Notes under the pieces: generated by a model
Databases searched by the model: none
Told to the model about the DNA's origin: nothing
The model's input: the letters and a program-made list of their open reading frames with translations, nothing else
Shown: one piece after another, positions 42,290-51,461 of the stretch
Layout of the letters: every line of letters begins with the position of its first letter
How positions within the stretch are numbered: the stretch's first letter is position 1
Made by a program: the position numbers and the translations under genes
NCBI RefSeq assembly: GCF_003217235.1
Contig: NZ_QJTF01000016.1
Coordinates: forward strand, 28,498-92,497
DNA length: 64,000 bases
Direction of reading: 5' to 3'
Origin: Paramesorhizobium leguminum
Lineage (GTDB): Bacteria > Pseudomonadota > Alphaproteobacteria > Rhizobiales > Rhizobiaceae

Positions 42290-45133
42290 CTAGTTCCCCA
42301 GCCGCTCAAGCAGAGCCGGGACGTGCACCTGATCGGATTTATAGTTGCCGGTGAGCATATACATCATGATGTTCACTCCGCCGCGCAGCGCATAGGCGCG
42401 CTGCATCGGATCGTTCGGCACGGTGGGCAGCAGCGGCGCGCCTCGGGAATCAATGGCCCATGCACCCGCCAGATCGTTGGCGGTGATGAGGATGGGGCTG
42501 ACCCCGTCGCCGGTGCGTACCGGGCGATCCTGGCGCGTTTCACCATTGAGCGAGGCTTCCACCCAAAGCGGGGCGCCGCGATAGCGACCGGGAAAATCCG
42601 GCATGATGTAGAAGGATTTGCTCAAGACATGATCGCTTGGAACGGGTTCGAGCGGCGGCACGTTCATGCTGTCGAGAATGGCGCGCAGGCGTTGGCCGGA
42701 GGGGGTGGTTCCGCCGGGCGCGGCGCTTGCGGCAAGCTCGTCACGAGTGTCGAAGAGGACGGTTCCCCCGCCTTGCATATAGGCATCGACGCGGGCGATC
42801 GCGGTTTCATTCGGCATCGGCGCATTGGCGTCAATCGGCCAGTAGATCAGCGGATAGAACGACAGCTCGTCACGCGCCGGATCGACGCCGATCGGCTCGC
42901 CCGGCTCCAGCGCGGTCTTCTCCTTCAAAAATTGGGTCAGGCCTTCCAGCCCGGCCTTGCTGATGTCATCGACAGCCTTATCGCCGGTGACGATATAGGC
43001 GAGGTGGGTGGCTGAAACCGCTGATATCATCGCCTGGTCGCCGGGTTTTGCATCGTCGGGCGCGGATGGCGCCACCTGGGCCAAGGCATGTCCGCCTGAA
43101 AACGGTGCGGCTGCCGTGAAAAAGCCCGCCAGCAGCATGATGCCGAGGGCGGCTGTCTTGCGCCGGGGCAGGCGGAGATGGCCGCCGAGCCACAGCATCA
43201 GCAGGGTATCGAGCGCCAGCAGCATGGCGGCTGCGGCGAATAGGGGACCGCGCAAAGAGATCGACTCGTCCGCTGCATAGACCGTTGCCGAGACGGGAAA
43301 GGGGAGCGATGGCTGGATCAGCGGCGCAAGCTCCGATTTCGAGCCCAGGAGATTGAGCGCATAAAGCGCATCATCGGAGCCGTAGAAGCCGGGCGGGTTG
43401 TCGTAACTCACTTGCGGGGCACCATCGCCACCCACGGCAAGGGGCTTGGTTTCCGGCGCGGGTGGTTTCAGCGAGCCATCCGCCGCGAGGATCAGATAGG
43501 GCGGTAGCGAGACGGCGCTCGAACCTTTCTCGCCGCCGCCCGCGCGTGAAAGGACAATGATGCGGCGGAGCATTTCGACGAAGACGCCGCTGATGGGTAA
43601 ATTGGACCACGCGGCGTCGGGCGCGACATGAAAGAGCACGATACGGCCCCGATCCCGTGTTTCCCCTGATATGAGCGGCGTTCCGTCGGCAAGGCTGGCC
43701 CACGTCTTTTCGGGCAAGTCGGGAGATGGCTCCGCCAGCACCTGCCGCGTCACGGTGACATCCTTGGGCGTGGCTAGTCCGGCGAACGGGCCTGACGCCG
43801 CAAACGCCGAAAGCGGCTGCGGCGCGGTCCAGGTAAGCGTTCCGCCAAGCGCGCGTTCGCCGCGGCGAAGCGTGACCGGCAGCAATGTATCGTCACTGCT
43901 CGCGCCGGCAAGTTTTGGGCCTGCGAAGCGGATGAGCGTTCCGCCCCTGGATACCCAATCGGCGAGCCGCTCTTCGGCGGCTTGCGGCAGTTTGCCGATA
44001 TCGGCCATCACGAGCACTGACGGTTTCTGGTCGAGCAGTTCCGGGACGGCCTGGGCAAGATCGGTGGTGCGCGGCTCGATCAGATCGGCATAGGGCTGCA
44101 GGGCGCGGGAGATATAATAGAGCGGCGAAAGCAACGGCTGGGCGGCGGCGACATCGGCCTCGGCGCCGGAAAGCAGCGCCACGCGCCGGCGCTTCGTGTT
44201 GTCGTCGAGCAGACGTGTCGCAGCAGCTTGGCTGGCGCCATCGATGCGCAGGCTGGAGAAATCATTGCGCAACTCGATCGGCGCCGCGATGCGAGCCTCG
44301 GCCACGCTCGCTCCGGGGGAAAAGGCGAGGCTGGCTTCTCCAATGCGCCGGCCTTTGTTGTCGAATGCGGCGACGGTGGCGCTGCGCGACCCGCCGGCGC
44401 CCATCGGCCGGATGGCGTGGACCACGAGCGCGTCGGCGCCATTTTCGACCGAGGTGAGGCCGAGGAGGTTTGCGGTATCCGGCCTGTACCAGAGCAGTGA
44501 GGCCGCGCCGCTTTTTTCCAGCGATTTGGTTGCATCCTCAGCGTCGCCGGTAAGGATGCCGTCGCTGAGCCAGGCGATGCGGGCGCCGGGCGTAGGCGCG
44601 AGCGCCGGGGCGAGGCGTTCGAATGCGGCCTTCCGGTCAACCGGGATCGGGCGTGGTTCCATCGCCTGCAATCGCTCCCGCGCGCCGGCTGCGTCGAACG
44701 GGCCGATTTGCGCGTTGGCGCGCTCCGCCGTGCCGACCAGATAGATCGGCGCGCCTGCCCGTGCAGCGTCTGCGATCAGTCGCTCCGCCGTCTCGCGCCG
44801 TTGCTCCCACGCCTCGGCGGATGCCCAGCCATTATCGACAATGATGGCGACAGGCCCGTTGCCGGAGAGCGTGACGGGGCGCGGGTTCCAGACGGGTTCC
44901 GCCAGCGCTAAAATTACCAGCGCGGCTATGAGGAGGCGCAGCAGCGTCATCCACCACGGGCTTCGGTTGGGGGTCTGCTCCTGTCTCAGCACATGGGCTA
45001 GAATTTTGAGCGGCGGGAACACCTCTTTTTGCGGAGGCGGCGGCGTCATGCGTAAGAGCCACCAGATCACCGGCAACGTGATGAGGCCGACAAGCAGCAT
45101 CGGTGCGCCGAAAGCCAGCGGAAGCGCGTTCAT
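42290..45133 (-). CDS. BatA-like DUF4159 membrane protein
   Basis: A 947-residue protein. The N-terminus is an aerotolerance (BatA) domain with two helices (~8-25 and ~60-80, ...LPVIWWLLRM..., LIAALVILALAEPVW). A large periplasmic or cytoplasmic region follows, then two helices near residues ~625-680, and a C-terminal DUF4159 domain (~710-940: LSFYPLIYWPI, GGTVLFDTRD, RGGVNIMMYML). Its ATG overlaps the DUF58 stop (ATGA). Function in the family is unknown but linked to MoxR chaperone systems. Confidence 0.85.
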   Translation of the reverse strand: MNALPLAFGAPMLLVGLITLPVIWWLLRMTPPPPQKEVFPPLKILAHVLRQEQTPNRSPWWMTLLRLLIAALVILALAEPVWNPRPVTLSGNGPVAIIVDNGWASAEAWEQRRETAERLIADAARAGAPIYLVGTAERANAQIGPFDAAGARERLQAMEPRPIPVDRKAAFERLAPALAPTPGARIAWLSDGILTGDAEDATKSLEKSGAASLLWYRPDTANLLGLTSVENGADALVVHAIRPMGAGGSRSATVAAFDNKGRRIGEASLAFSPGASVAEARIAAPIELRNDFSSLRIDGASQAAATRLLDDNTKRRRVALLSGAEADVAAAQPLLSPLYYISRALQPYADLIEPRTTDLAQAVPELLDQKPSVLVMADIGKLPQAAEERLADWVSRGGTLIRFAGPKLAGASSDDTLLPVTLRRGERALGGTLTWTAPQPLSAFAASGPFAGLATPKDVTVTRQVLAEPSPDLPEKTWASLADGTPLISGETRDRGRIVLFHVAPDAAWSNLPISGVFVEMLRRIIVLSRAGGGEKGSSAVSLPPYLILAADGSLKPPAPETKPLAVGGDGAPQVSYDNPPGFYGSDDALYALNLLGSKSELAPLIQPSLPFPVSATVYAADESISLRGPLFAAAAMLLALDTLLMLWLGGHLRLPRRKTAALGIMLLAGFFTAAAPFSGGHALAQVAPSAPDDAKPGDQAMISAVSATHLAYIVTGDKAVDDISKAGLEGLTQFLKEKTALEPGEPIGVDPARDELSFYPLIYWPIDANAPMPNETAIARVDAYMQGGGTVLFDTRDELAASAAPGGTTPSGQRLRAILDSMNVPPLEPVPSDHVLSKSFYIMPDFPGRYRGAPLWVEASLNGETRQDRPVRTGDGVSPILITANDLAGAWAIDSRGAPLLPTVPNDPMQRAYALRGGVNIMMYMLTGNYKSDQVHVPALLERLGN

Positions 45134-46032
45134 GCCGCGGCTCCTGGACCGGACATATGCATATGCACCCGCATCAGCGCTTCCGACGCCGGGCGGTCGG
45201 TGCGATTGACGGTGAAGCTCCAGCCAAGCCGCCTGCAATGGTGGGCCAACGTTTCGCGGCGGGCGAGGTAGAGCCTGCGATATTCCTCCGCGTAATTTTC
45301 AGCCCGGCCCGCGGTGATGCGCTCGCCTGTTTCCGGGTCGCTGAATTCGGTGCGGCCGGAATAGGGAAACACCTCTTCCGCCGGGTCTGCGATCTCGATC
45401 AAATGCGCATGGGCGCCGCGCTGCGCCAGCCGGTCGAGCAGTGCCAGCATCTCTTCGAGCGGATGGAGGAAATCGCTGACGAGTACGATGTCGGAGAAAC
45501 GCCTGACATTGGCGACATCGGGCAAAGCAGGCATGGTTTTGGCGTGGCTAAGAGCCGTGGCCAGCCTTTCCGCGCCGTTGCGGGCGGAGAATGGATCGGC
45601 GATGCCGGGGAAGGCGATGCGCTCGCCGCCGCGCGACAGGAGTTCCGCCAGCGCCAGCGTGATGATGAGTGAGCGCCACTCCTTGGAAACTTCGCCAAGG
45701 TTGGACTTATACCGCATGGAAGCGGAGGGATCGGCCCAGAGCCAGACGGTATGCGCGGCTTCCCACTCGCGGTCGCGGACATAGGTGTGATCATCGCGGG
45801 CCGAGCGCCGCCAGTCGATACGCGACAGCGCCTCGCCCTGGTTGTAGGGCCGGAACTGCCAGAAATTCTCGCCAATGCCGCGACGACGGCGCCCATGCCA
45901 GCCGCTGATGGCGGTATTGGCCACACGCCGGGCCTCGACCAGAAGGTCCGGTACAAGCGCCGCGCGCTGCCTGGCGCGGGCAAGCGCGTCGGCTGTTAAG
46001 GCCGGTTCGGCAAGCGCGCCAAGCGCCGCCAT
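45130..46032 (-). CDS. DUF58 domain protein
   Basis: A 300-residue protein with the DUF58 core SRIDWRRSARDDHTYVRDREWE and a VWA MIDAS-like DPSAS that follows (WADPSASMRYKS). DUF58 proteins are usual MoxR partners and may be its metal- or client-linked factor. The true ATG 46032 overlaps the moxR TGA by one base (TGATG), so translation is coupled. Confidence 0.9.
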   Translation of the reverse strand: MAALGALAEPALTADALARARQRAALVPDLLVEARRVANTAISGWHGRRRRGIGENFWQFRPYNQGEALSRIDWRRSARDDHTYVRDREWEAAHTVWLWADPSASMRYKSNLGEVSKEWRSLIITLALAELLSRGGERIAFPGIADPFSARNGAERLATALSHAKTMPALPDVANVRRFSDIVLVSDFLHPLEEMLALLDRLAQRGAHAHLIEIADPAEEVFPYSGRTEFSDPETGERITAGRAENYAEEYRRLYLARRETLAHHCRRLGWSFTVNRTDRPASEALMRVHMHMSGPGAAA

Positions 46033-47039
46033 CAAATGGCAGCCTTCACGAGATTGGCAATGACGTCGCGAACGTTCATGCCATCGGCGCGGGCGGCGAA
46101 GGTGAGAGCCATGCGGTGCTGGAGGACTGGCTCCGCCAGCGCCTTCACATCGTCCACCGAGGGGGCGAGACGGCCATCATAGAGCGCGCGCGCCCGGGCG
46201 CAGAGCATGATCGCCTGGCTCGCGCGCGGGCCCGGTCCCCATGCAATATGACGATCCGCCTCGTTGTTGCCCTCTCCAGGGCGGGCGGAACGCACGAGTT
46301 TCAGGATCGCCTCCACGACCGTTTCCGAAACCGGCATGCGGCGGATGAGTGTCTGCATTTCCTTCAACCGCGCTGCGGTGATGACTTCGCGGGCCTTTGC
46401 TTGCAAAGTGCCGGTGGTCTCCAGCAGAATGCGGCGTTCCGCGTCGAGTTCCGGATAGAAGATGTCGATCTGCATGAGAAAGCGGTCAAGCTGGGCCTCG
46501 GGAAGCGGATAGGTGCCCTCCTGCTCCAGCGGGTTTTGCGTCGCCAGCACATGGAAGGGGGAGGGCAGGTCGTGGCGCTCGCCCGCGACGGTCACATGAT
46601 ATTCCTGCATGGCCTGCAGAAGCGCGGACTGCGTACGCGGGCTTGCGCGGTTGATCTCGTCCGCCATCAGGAGCTGGGCGAAGATCGGCCCCTTCACATA
46701 GCGGAAGGAGCGGCGTCCGTCGGCATCCTGCTCCATCACTTCGGAGCCGATGATATCCGATGGCATCAGGTCGGGCGTGAACTGAATGCGGCGCTCGTCC
46801 AGTCCCAGCACGGTACCCAGCGTTTCCACCAGCTTGGTCTTGGCAAGGCCGGGGAGACCGACCAGCAGCGCATGGCCGCCCGCCAGCAGCGCCACCAGCG
46901 CGCGCTCGACGACATTTTCCTGCCCGAAGATAACCGTGCCTACGGCTTCGCGAATTCTTGCGATGTCCGCAAGGGCGCGCTCGGCTTCGGCCACCAGCAC
47001 CTTGGGGTCGATGGGATCGGCTGTTGTAACGACGCTCAT
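46032..47039 (-). CDS. moxR: MoxR-family AAA+ ATPase
   Basis: A 335-residue AAA+ protein with Walker A GLPGLAKT (61-68), Walker B QLLMADEINRA (~122-132), sensor 1 ATQNP, and a C-terminal lid (~250-335). MoxR proteins act as chaperones that insert metals or fold envelope complexes. First gene of a four-gene operon. GGAGAGGGAAACC precedes ATG 47039. Divergent from the DUF1285 gene. Confidence 0.93.
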   Translation of the reverse strand: MSVVTTADPIDPKVLVAEAERALADIARIREAVGTVIFGQENVVERALVALLAGGHALLVGLPGLAKTKLVETLGTVLGLDERRIQFTPDLMPSDIIGSEVMEQDADGRRSFRYVKGPIFAQLLMADEINRASPRTQSALLQAMQEYHVTVAGERHDLPSPFHVLATQNPLEQEGTYPLPEAQLDRFLMQIDIFYPELDAERRILLETTGTLQAKAREVITAARLKEMQTLIRRMPVSETVVEAILKLVRSARPGEGNNEADRHIAWGPGPRASQAIMLCARARALYDGRLAPSVDDVKALAEPVLQHRMALTFAARADGMNVRDVIANLVKAAI

Positions 47040-47169
47040 GGTTTCCCTCTCCAACATTCCCCGGTGCTGACCCTAAAGGGCGCAGCGTAGCCTGCAATAA
47101 GTTAAATCACTTTGACGTGCTGACAAGCCGGGGGACGATGACTATTTCGTGGCGTATCCTTAATTATCG

Positions 47170-47799
47170 ATGGATAGACTGAGTCGCATGGAAAAAAGCA
47201 GGTCAACTCCGCAACACGCCTCCGGGCTGGAGGCGCTTATCGCCCGTGCGCGCGCCGAGGCGGGGGAAAAAGGCTTGCCGCCGGTGGAGAAGTGGAACCC
47301 GGATTTCTGCGGCGATATCGAAATGGAAATCCGCGCAGATGGGACCTGGTTCTATATGGGGACGCCGATCGGCCGCCAGCCGCTGGTGCGGCTCTTTTCG
47401 ACGATCCTGCGCAAGGATGAGGATGGCCGCACCTATCTGGTGACGCCGGTGGAAAAAGTCGGTATTCGCGTCGAGGATGCGCCGTTTCTGGCGGTGGAGA
47501 TGGATGTGTCGGGCGAGGGGGCTACCCAGGTCCTGACGTTCCGCACCAATGTGGGCGATGTGGTGGAAGCGGGGCCGGAACATCCGTTGCGTTTCGAAAT
47601 TGACGAGGCGAATGGAGGACTGAAACCGTACCTCACGGTACGCGGGCGGTTGGAGGCATTGCTGGCGCGGCCGGTCATGTATGATCTGGTGGCGCGGGGC
47701 GAAGAAATGAAAATCGGCGTCCAAAAGATGTTCGCCGTGTGGTCGAAGGGCGCAATCTTCCCGATTTCGCCTGCCGATGATCTGGAGATTTTCAAGTGA
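47170..47799 (+). CDS. DUF1285 domain protein
   Basis: A 209-residue protein of the DUF1285 family: WNPDFCGDIEMEIRADGTWFYMGTPIGRQPLVRLFSTILR is diagnostic. Two beta-rich repeats follow. Function unknown; the gene is often beside cca in alphaproteobacteria, as here, where it overlaps the cca start by four bases (GTGA). ATG 47188 is an alternative start. Confidence 0.88.
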   Translation: MDRLSRMEKSRSTPQHASGLEALIARARAEAGEKGLPPVEKWNPDFCGDIEMEIRADGTWFYMGTPIGRQPLVRLFSTILRKDEDGRTYLVTPVEKVGIRVEDAPFLAVEMDVSGEGATQVLTFRTNVGDVVEAGPEHPLRFEIDEANGGLKPYLTVRGRLEALLARPVMYDLVARGEEMKIGVQKMFAVWSKGAIFPISPADDLEIFK

Positions 47800-49067
47800 A
47801 CGATATTGTTTCCATAGCCGGGCGTGCGCCGTGGCTCTCCAACAAGCATCTGCAGACGCTGCTGGCCGCGCTTTCGAGCGGCGGCGAGGAGGCGCGTGTC
47901 GTGGGCGGCGCGGTGCGCAATACGCTTATGGGCCAGAAGGTTGCCGATATCGATATCGCGACGACGACATTGCCCGAAGAGACCATATCCCGCGCGAAAG
48001 GCCTTGGCTTCAAGGCCATTCCGACCGGCATCGAGCACGGGACGGTGACGGTCGTCGCCGCCGGCAAGCCTTTCGAGGTGACGACACTGCGCGCCGATCT
48101 CGAAACCGATGGGCGGCGGGCGAAGGTCGCGTTTGGACGTGACTGGAGGCTTGACGCGGAGCGGCGCGATTTCACCATCAACGCGCTCTATGCCAAAGCG
48201 GACGGCACGGTGATCGACGATGTCGGCGGCCTCAAGGATATCGAGACGCGGACGTTGCGGTTTATCGGCGATGCCGAGGCGCGGATCCAGGAAGATTATT
48301 TGCGCATCCTGCGCTTCTTCCGCTTCTTCGCCTGGTATGGAACCGGGCGGCCGGAAGCGCAGGGGCTGAAGGCCTGTTCGCGGCTGAAGGATGGGCTTAC
48401 GGGCCTGTCGAAGGAGCGGATATGGGAGGAGATGAAGAAGCTTCTCTTAGCGCCCGATCCTTCGCGAGCGCTGCTCTGGATGCGTCAGACGGGTGTCCTG
48501 AACGTGGTCCTGCCGGAAAGCGAGAAATGGGGCATCGATGCCATTCATGGGCTTGTGCGGGCCGAACAGGATCTGGGCTGGCAGGCCGATCCGCTGCTGC
48601 GGCTGATGAGCATCGTTCCGCCTGATGCCGTCCGCATGGAGGAATTGGGCAAGCGGCTGAAAATGGCGAATGCCGAGAGGGCGCGGCTTGAAGCATGGGC
48701 GCGCGCCGATGCGGTGAAGCCGGAGCTTTCCGAGCAGGCATTGAAGAAGATGATCTATCGCGGCAGCAAACAGGCGGTGCTGGACCGCATCCGGCTTGCC
48801 TATGCGGCGGCGCGCGAGGCAGCCGCGGGCAGCGATGAGGCGATGATGCGTGCCGGCGGCTTCGCGCGTCAGCTGGAGAACGCGGAAAGCTATGCAGCTC
48901 CAGTCTTCCCGGTTACGGGGGGGGATCTACTGGCACTGGGCATGGAAAAGGGCCCGGTGCTTGGAGAACAATTGCGGTCGCTTGAAACTTTCTGGATCGA
49001 CTCCGGTTTTAAACTTGACCGATCGGCGCTTCTGGACAAAGTTGATCGCAATAAAACGAACAATTAA
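47796..49067 (+). CDS. cca: CCA-adding tRNA nucleotidyltransferase
   Basis: A 423-residue class II CCA-adding enzyme (or poly(A) polymerase-type). GGAVRNTLMGQKVADIDIATT holds the catalytic DxD, RRDFTINALY and EDYLRILRFFRFFA form the nucleotide-binding motifs. It repairs or adds the 3' CCA of tRNAs. It uses a GTG start that overlaps the DUF1285 stop, so the two are translationally coupled. Confidence 0.92.
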   Translation: MNDIVSIAGRAPWLSNKHLQTLLAALSSGGEEARVVGGAVRNTLMGQKVADIDIATTTLPEETISRAKGLGFKAIPTGIEHGTVTVVAAGKPFEVTTLRADLETDGRRAKVAFGRDWRLDAERRDFTINALYAKADGTVIDDVGGLKDIETRTLRFIGDAEARIQEDYLRILRFFRFFAWYGTGRPEAQGLKACSRLKDGLTGLSKERIWEEMKKLLLAPDPSRALLWMRQTGVLNVVLPESEKWGIDAIHGLVRAEQDLGWQADPLLRLMSIVPPDAVRMEELGKRLKMANAERARLEAWARADAVKPELSEQALKKMIYRGSKQAVLDRIRLAYAAAREAAAGSDEAMMRAGGFARQLENAESYAAPVFPVTGGDLLALGMEKGPVLGEQLRSLETFWIDSGFKLDRSALLDKVDRNKTNN

Positions 49068-49138
49068 GCATCTGTAAAATTCAGCCGTGATTTAGCTATT
49101 CTATGGCTGGCGATGTGCCAGTGTTGGAGTGAGTGAGA

Positions 49139-49957
49139 ATGTCGAGCGTCAATACATCGATAGAGCAGGAACCCAAGCAGAATTTCGGCACCGATGGCCT
49201 CGCGCCCATGGACAGGCCAAGCCGGATCACCCGGTTTTTCATGGGGATCGTTGCCTTTGCCGAGCGGCTCAATCTGAAATATGCCAAGCTTGGCAATCCG
49301 CCGGTTTATGACAACGCCACTTTTCCCTGGTCGGCGGAGATCGAGAAGGAATGGCCGGCCATCCGTGGGGAATTGGACAAGGTACTGTTGCGCCAGAGCG
49401 AGTTGCCTTCGTTCCAGGACATCTCGACGGATGTGAAGACGATCTCGACCGATAATCGCTGGAAGACCTTCTTCCTGCTTGGGTTCGGCGTGAAGTCGGA
49501 GCAGAACATCAATGCCTGCCCCGAAACCTGGCGTATCGTGAACAAGATACCGGGCCTGACGACGGCAATGTTCTCGATCTTCGAGCCAGGCAAGCACCTG
49601 CCTCCGCATCGCGGGCCTTATAATGGCGTGCTGCGGCTTCATCTGGGGTTGATCGTGCCGGAACCGAACGACAAGCTCGCCATCCGCGTGGACAAGCAGG
49701 TCTGCCATTGGCACGAAGGAAAGGTGCTGATTTTCGACGATGCCTATGAGCACGAAGCCTGGAACCACACCGACAAGACGCGCGTGGTGCTGTTCGTCGA
49801 TTTCGTGAAGCCGCTGAAGTTCCCCGCTCGCTTCGTCAACTGGTGCCTGATGAACCTCGCCATCTTCACGCCCTTCATCAAGGAGGGGCTGGATAACCAC
49901 AATGAATGGGAGAAGAAGTTTTATGCGGAGGCGGAGAAGCTGAGGAATCAGAAATAG
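49139..49957 (+). CDS. Aspartyl/asparaginyl beta-hydroxylase-family protein, LpxO/OlsC-like
   Basis: A 272-residue Fe(II)/2-oxoglutarate dioxygenase of the Asp_Arg_Hydrox family. HRGPYNGVLRLHLGL and DDAYEHEAWNHTDKTRVVLFVDF carry the two metal His and the 2-oxoglutarate Arg. LpxO (lipid A 2-hydroxylation) and OlsC (ornithine-lipid hydroxylation) are the best-known bacterial members and fit the size; which lipid is used here cannot be told. The protein has no strong membrane helix. ATG 49139 follows GGAG at 49126-49129; an in-frame GTG lies at 49133. Confidence 0.82.
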   Translation: MSSVNTSIEQEPKQNFGTDGLAPMDRPSRITRFFMGIVAFAERLNLKYAKLGNPPVYDNATFPWSAEIEKEWPAIRGELDKVLLRQSELPSFQDISTDVKTISTDNRWKTFFLLGFGVKSEQNINACPETWRIVNKIPGLTTAMFSIFEPGKHLPPHRGPYNGVLRLHLGLIVPEPNDKLAIRVDKQVCHWHEGKVLIFDDAYEHEAWNHTDKTRVVLFVDFVKPLKFPARFVNWCLMNLAIFTPFIKEGLDNHNEWEKKFYAEAEKLRNQK

Positions 49958-50096
49958 GGGAATAGGGCAGTAAGGCAATAGGGCAGTATGTTTTGGAATT
50001 TGCTATTGCCCATTCGCGCAATATTCTTTCCCTACTGCCCTACTGCCCTACTGCCCTACTGCCCTACTGCCCTACTGCCCTACTGCCCTACTGCCT
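49957..50096. repeat. Octamer VNTR family E, copy 2: seven perfect ACTGCCCT units
   Basis: Seven tandem ACTGCCCT units (50034-50089) plus one altered unit. The left part (49957-49990) holds AGGGCAGT-like units facing it, so the whole is an inverted array of the Brucella-type octamer. It lies between two convergent genes and is expected to vary in copy number between strains. Confidence 0.95.
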
Positions 50097-50101
50097 TTAA
50101 A

Positions 50102-51016
50102 TTACGGCCATTTCACCGCTGGCGGCATGGATGAGAGAATCGCGTCGACGTTGCCGCCGGTCTTGAGGCCGAAGAGAGTGCCACGGTCGTAGAGGAGGTT
50201 GAACTCGACATAGCGGCCGCGCCGGACGAGTTGTTCCTGCCGGTCTTCGGCGGTCCAGTCCAGGTTGAAGTTCTGCCGCACGAGGTGCGGGTAGATTACC
50301 GAAAAGCCACGACCAACGTCGCGGGTGAAATTGAAATCCGCGTCCCACCCGCCGGCTTCCTCCGGGGAATGCAGCCAGTCGTAGAAGATGCCGCCGATGC
50401 CGCGCGGTTCGTCGCGATGGGGCAAGAAGAAATATTCGTCGCACCATTGCTTGAGCTTATCATAGTCGGCGACATTGGAATGCCTGTCGCAGACGAACTT
50501 CAGCGCCTTGTGGAAGGCTATCGTGTCGGGATCGTCCTGTGTGCGGCGGTGATCCAGCACCGGCGTCAAATCCGCGCCGCCGCCGAACCACTGGCGCGAG
50601 GTGACGACCATGCGTGTGTTCATGTGCACGGCGGGCACATTGGGGTTCTGCGGATGAGCAATGAGCGAAATGCCGGACGCCCAGAAGCGCGGGTCTTCTT
50701 CCGCGCCGGGGATCTGGCTGCGGAATTCGGGCGAGAATTCGCCGAACACGGTCGAGGCGTGCACGCCGACCTTCTCGAACACGCGGCCATGCATGACCGA
50801 CATGACGCCACCGCCGCCATTGCCTTCTTCGCGCTGCCATGGGGTCTGGACGAAACGGCCGGGCTCGCGGTCGGCAAGCGGGCCTTCAAGCTCATCCTCA
50901 AGCTGTTCAAAAGTCGCGCAAATCTTGTCGCGCAATTCCTCGAACCAGGCTTTGGCGAGGGCTTTCTTTTCCTCAAGTTCGGGGGGGAGGTCGGTGGGAA
51001 TCTCAGGGCGTTGCAT
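50102..51016 (-). CDS. hemF: Oxygen-dependent coproporphyrinogen-III oxidase HemF
   Basis: A 304-residue enzyme matching HemF over its full length: [58 protein letters not shown] and [16 protein letters not shown]. It decarboxylates coproporphyrinogen III with O2 in aerobic haem synthesis. Catalytic His and Asp in the GGADLTP region are kept. Lone gene between a VNTR and a small hypothetical gene. Confidence 0.96.
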   Translation of the reverse strand: MQRPEIPTDLPPELEEKKALAKAWFEELRDKICATFEQLEDELEGPLADREPGRFVQTPWQREEGNGGGGVMSVMHGRVFEKVGVHASTVFGEFSPEFRSQIPGAEEDPRFWASGISLIAHPQNPNVPAVHMNTRMVVTSRQWFGGGADLTPVLDHRRTQDDPDTIAFHKALKFVCDRHSNVADYDKLKQWCDEYFFLPHRDEPRGIGGIFYDWLHSPEEAGGWDADFNFTRDVGRGFSVIYPHLVRQNFNLDWTAEDRQEQLVRRGRYVEFNLLYDRGTLFGLKTGGNVDAILSSMPPAVKWP

Positions 51017-51174
51017 TAGAAAATTAATCCTTTTTTATTAAGTGATAGCAAAATTAGCGTGATGCGGCAAAGGGATAAGATCGGGAGCGGCACTTTGACT
51101 CCCAAGAAATGACTCGTCTTGCCACTTTATCCAAGCTACCTTGGGCTGGCCAAGGGTTTTTGCGAGGGTTCGCC

Positions 51175-51435
51175 ATGGCAGCCAATCTACCCCGCCCGCC
51201 ACTCAGCGGGCTGCGCAAACAGCTGCGAGAAGGCCGCGCCCGCAAGGAGCGCCTGCCGCGCGATGGCTTTGTGCGCGAGACATTCACGCTGCCGCGCCCT
51301 GACGCCCGCGAAAAGGCGCGGGAATGGTTCGCCATGTTTCCCAAGGCGGCCTATTGGACCGAGATCGAAAGCTGGTGCGAGCGGCCGGGCGACGTGATCG
51401 AGTTTACCATGCGACGGTTGCCGACGGCGGATTAG
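51175..51435 (+). CDS. Small hypothetical protein between hemF and trmL
   Basis: An 86-residue, Arg-rich protein (MAANLPRPPLSGLRKQLREG..., ending FTMRRLPTAD) with no motif I recognise. GAGGG six bases before the ATG and a compact, acid/base-mixed composition support real coding. It faces trmL (27 bases between stops). Function unknown. Confidence 0.65.
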   Translation: MAANLPRPPLSGLRKQLREGRARKERLPRDGFVRETFTLPRPDAREKAREWFAMFPKAAYWTEIESWCERPGDVIEFTMRRLPTAD

Positions 51436-51461
51436 TGCGTCGTTGCCGACAGCAACTGTCT

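Noticed and set aside
42290..45238. 982-residue form of the DUF4159 protein
   Set aside because: The extra 35 residues overlap the DUF58 gene; ATG 45133 gives a tight ATGA coupling.
50034..50089. CRISPR array
   Set aside because: The units are contiguous 8-mers without spacers; it is a VNTR.
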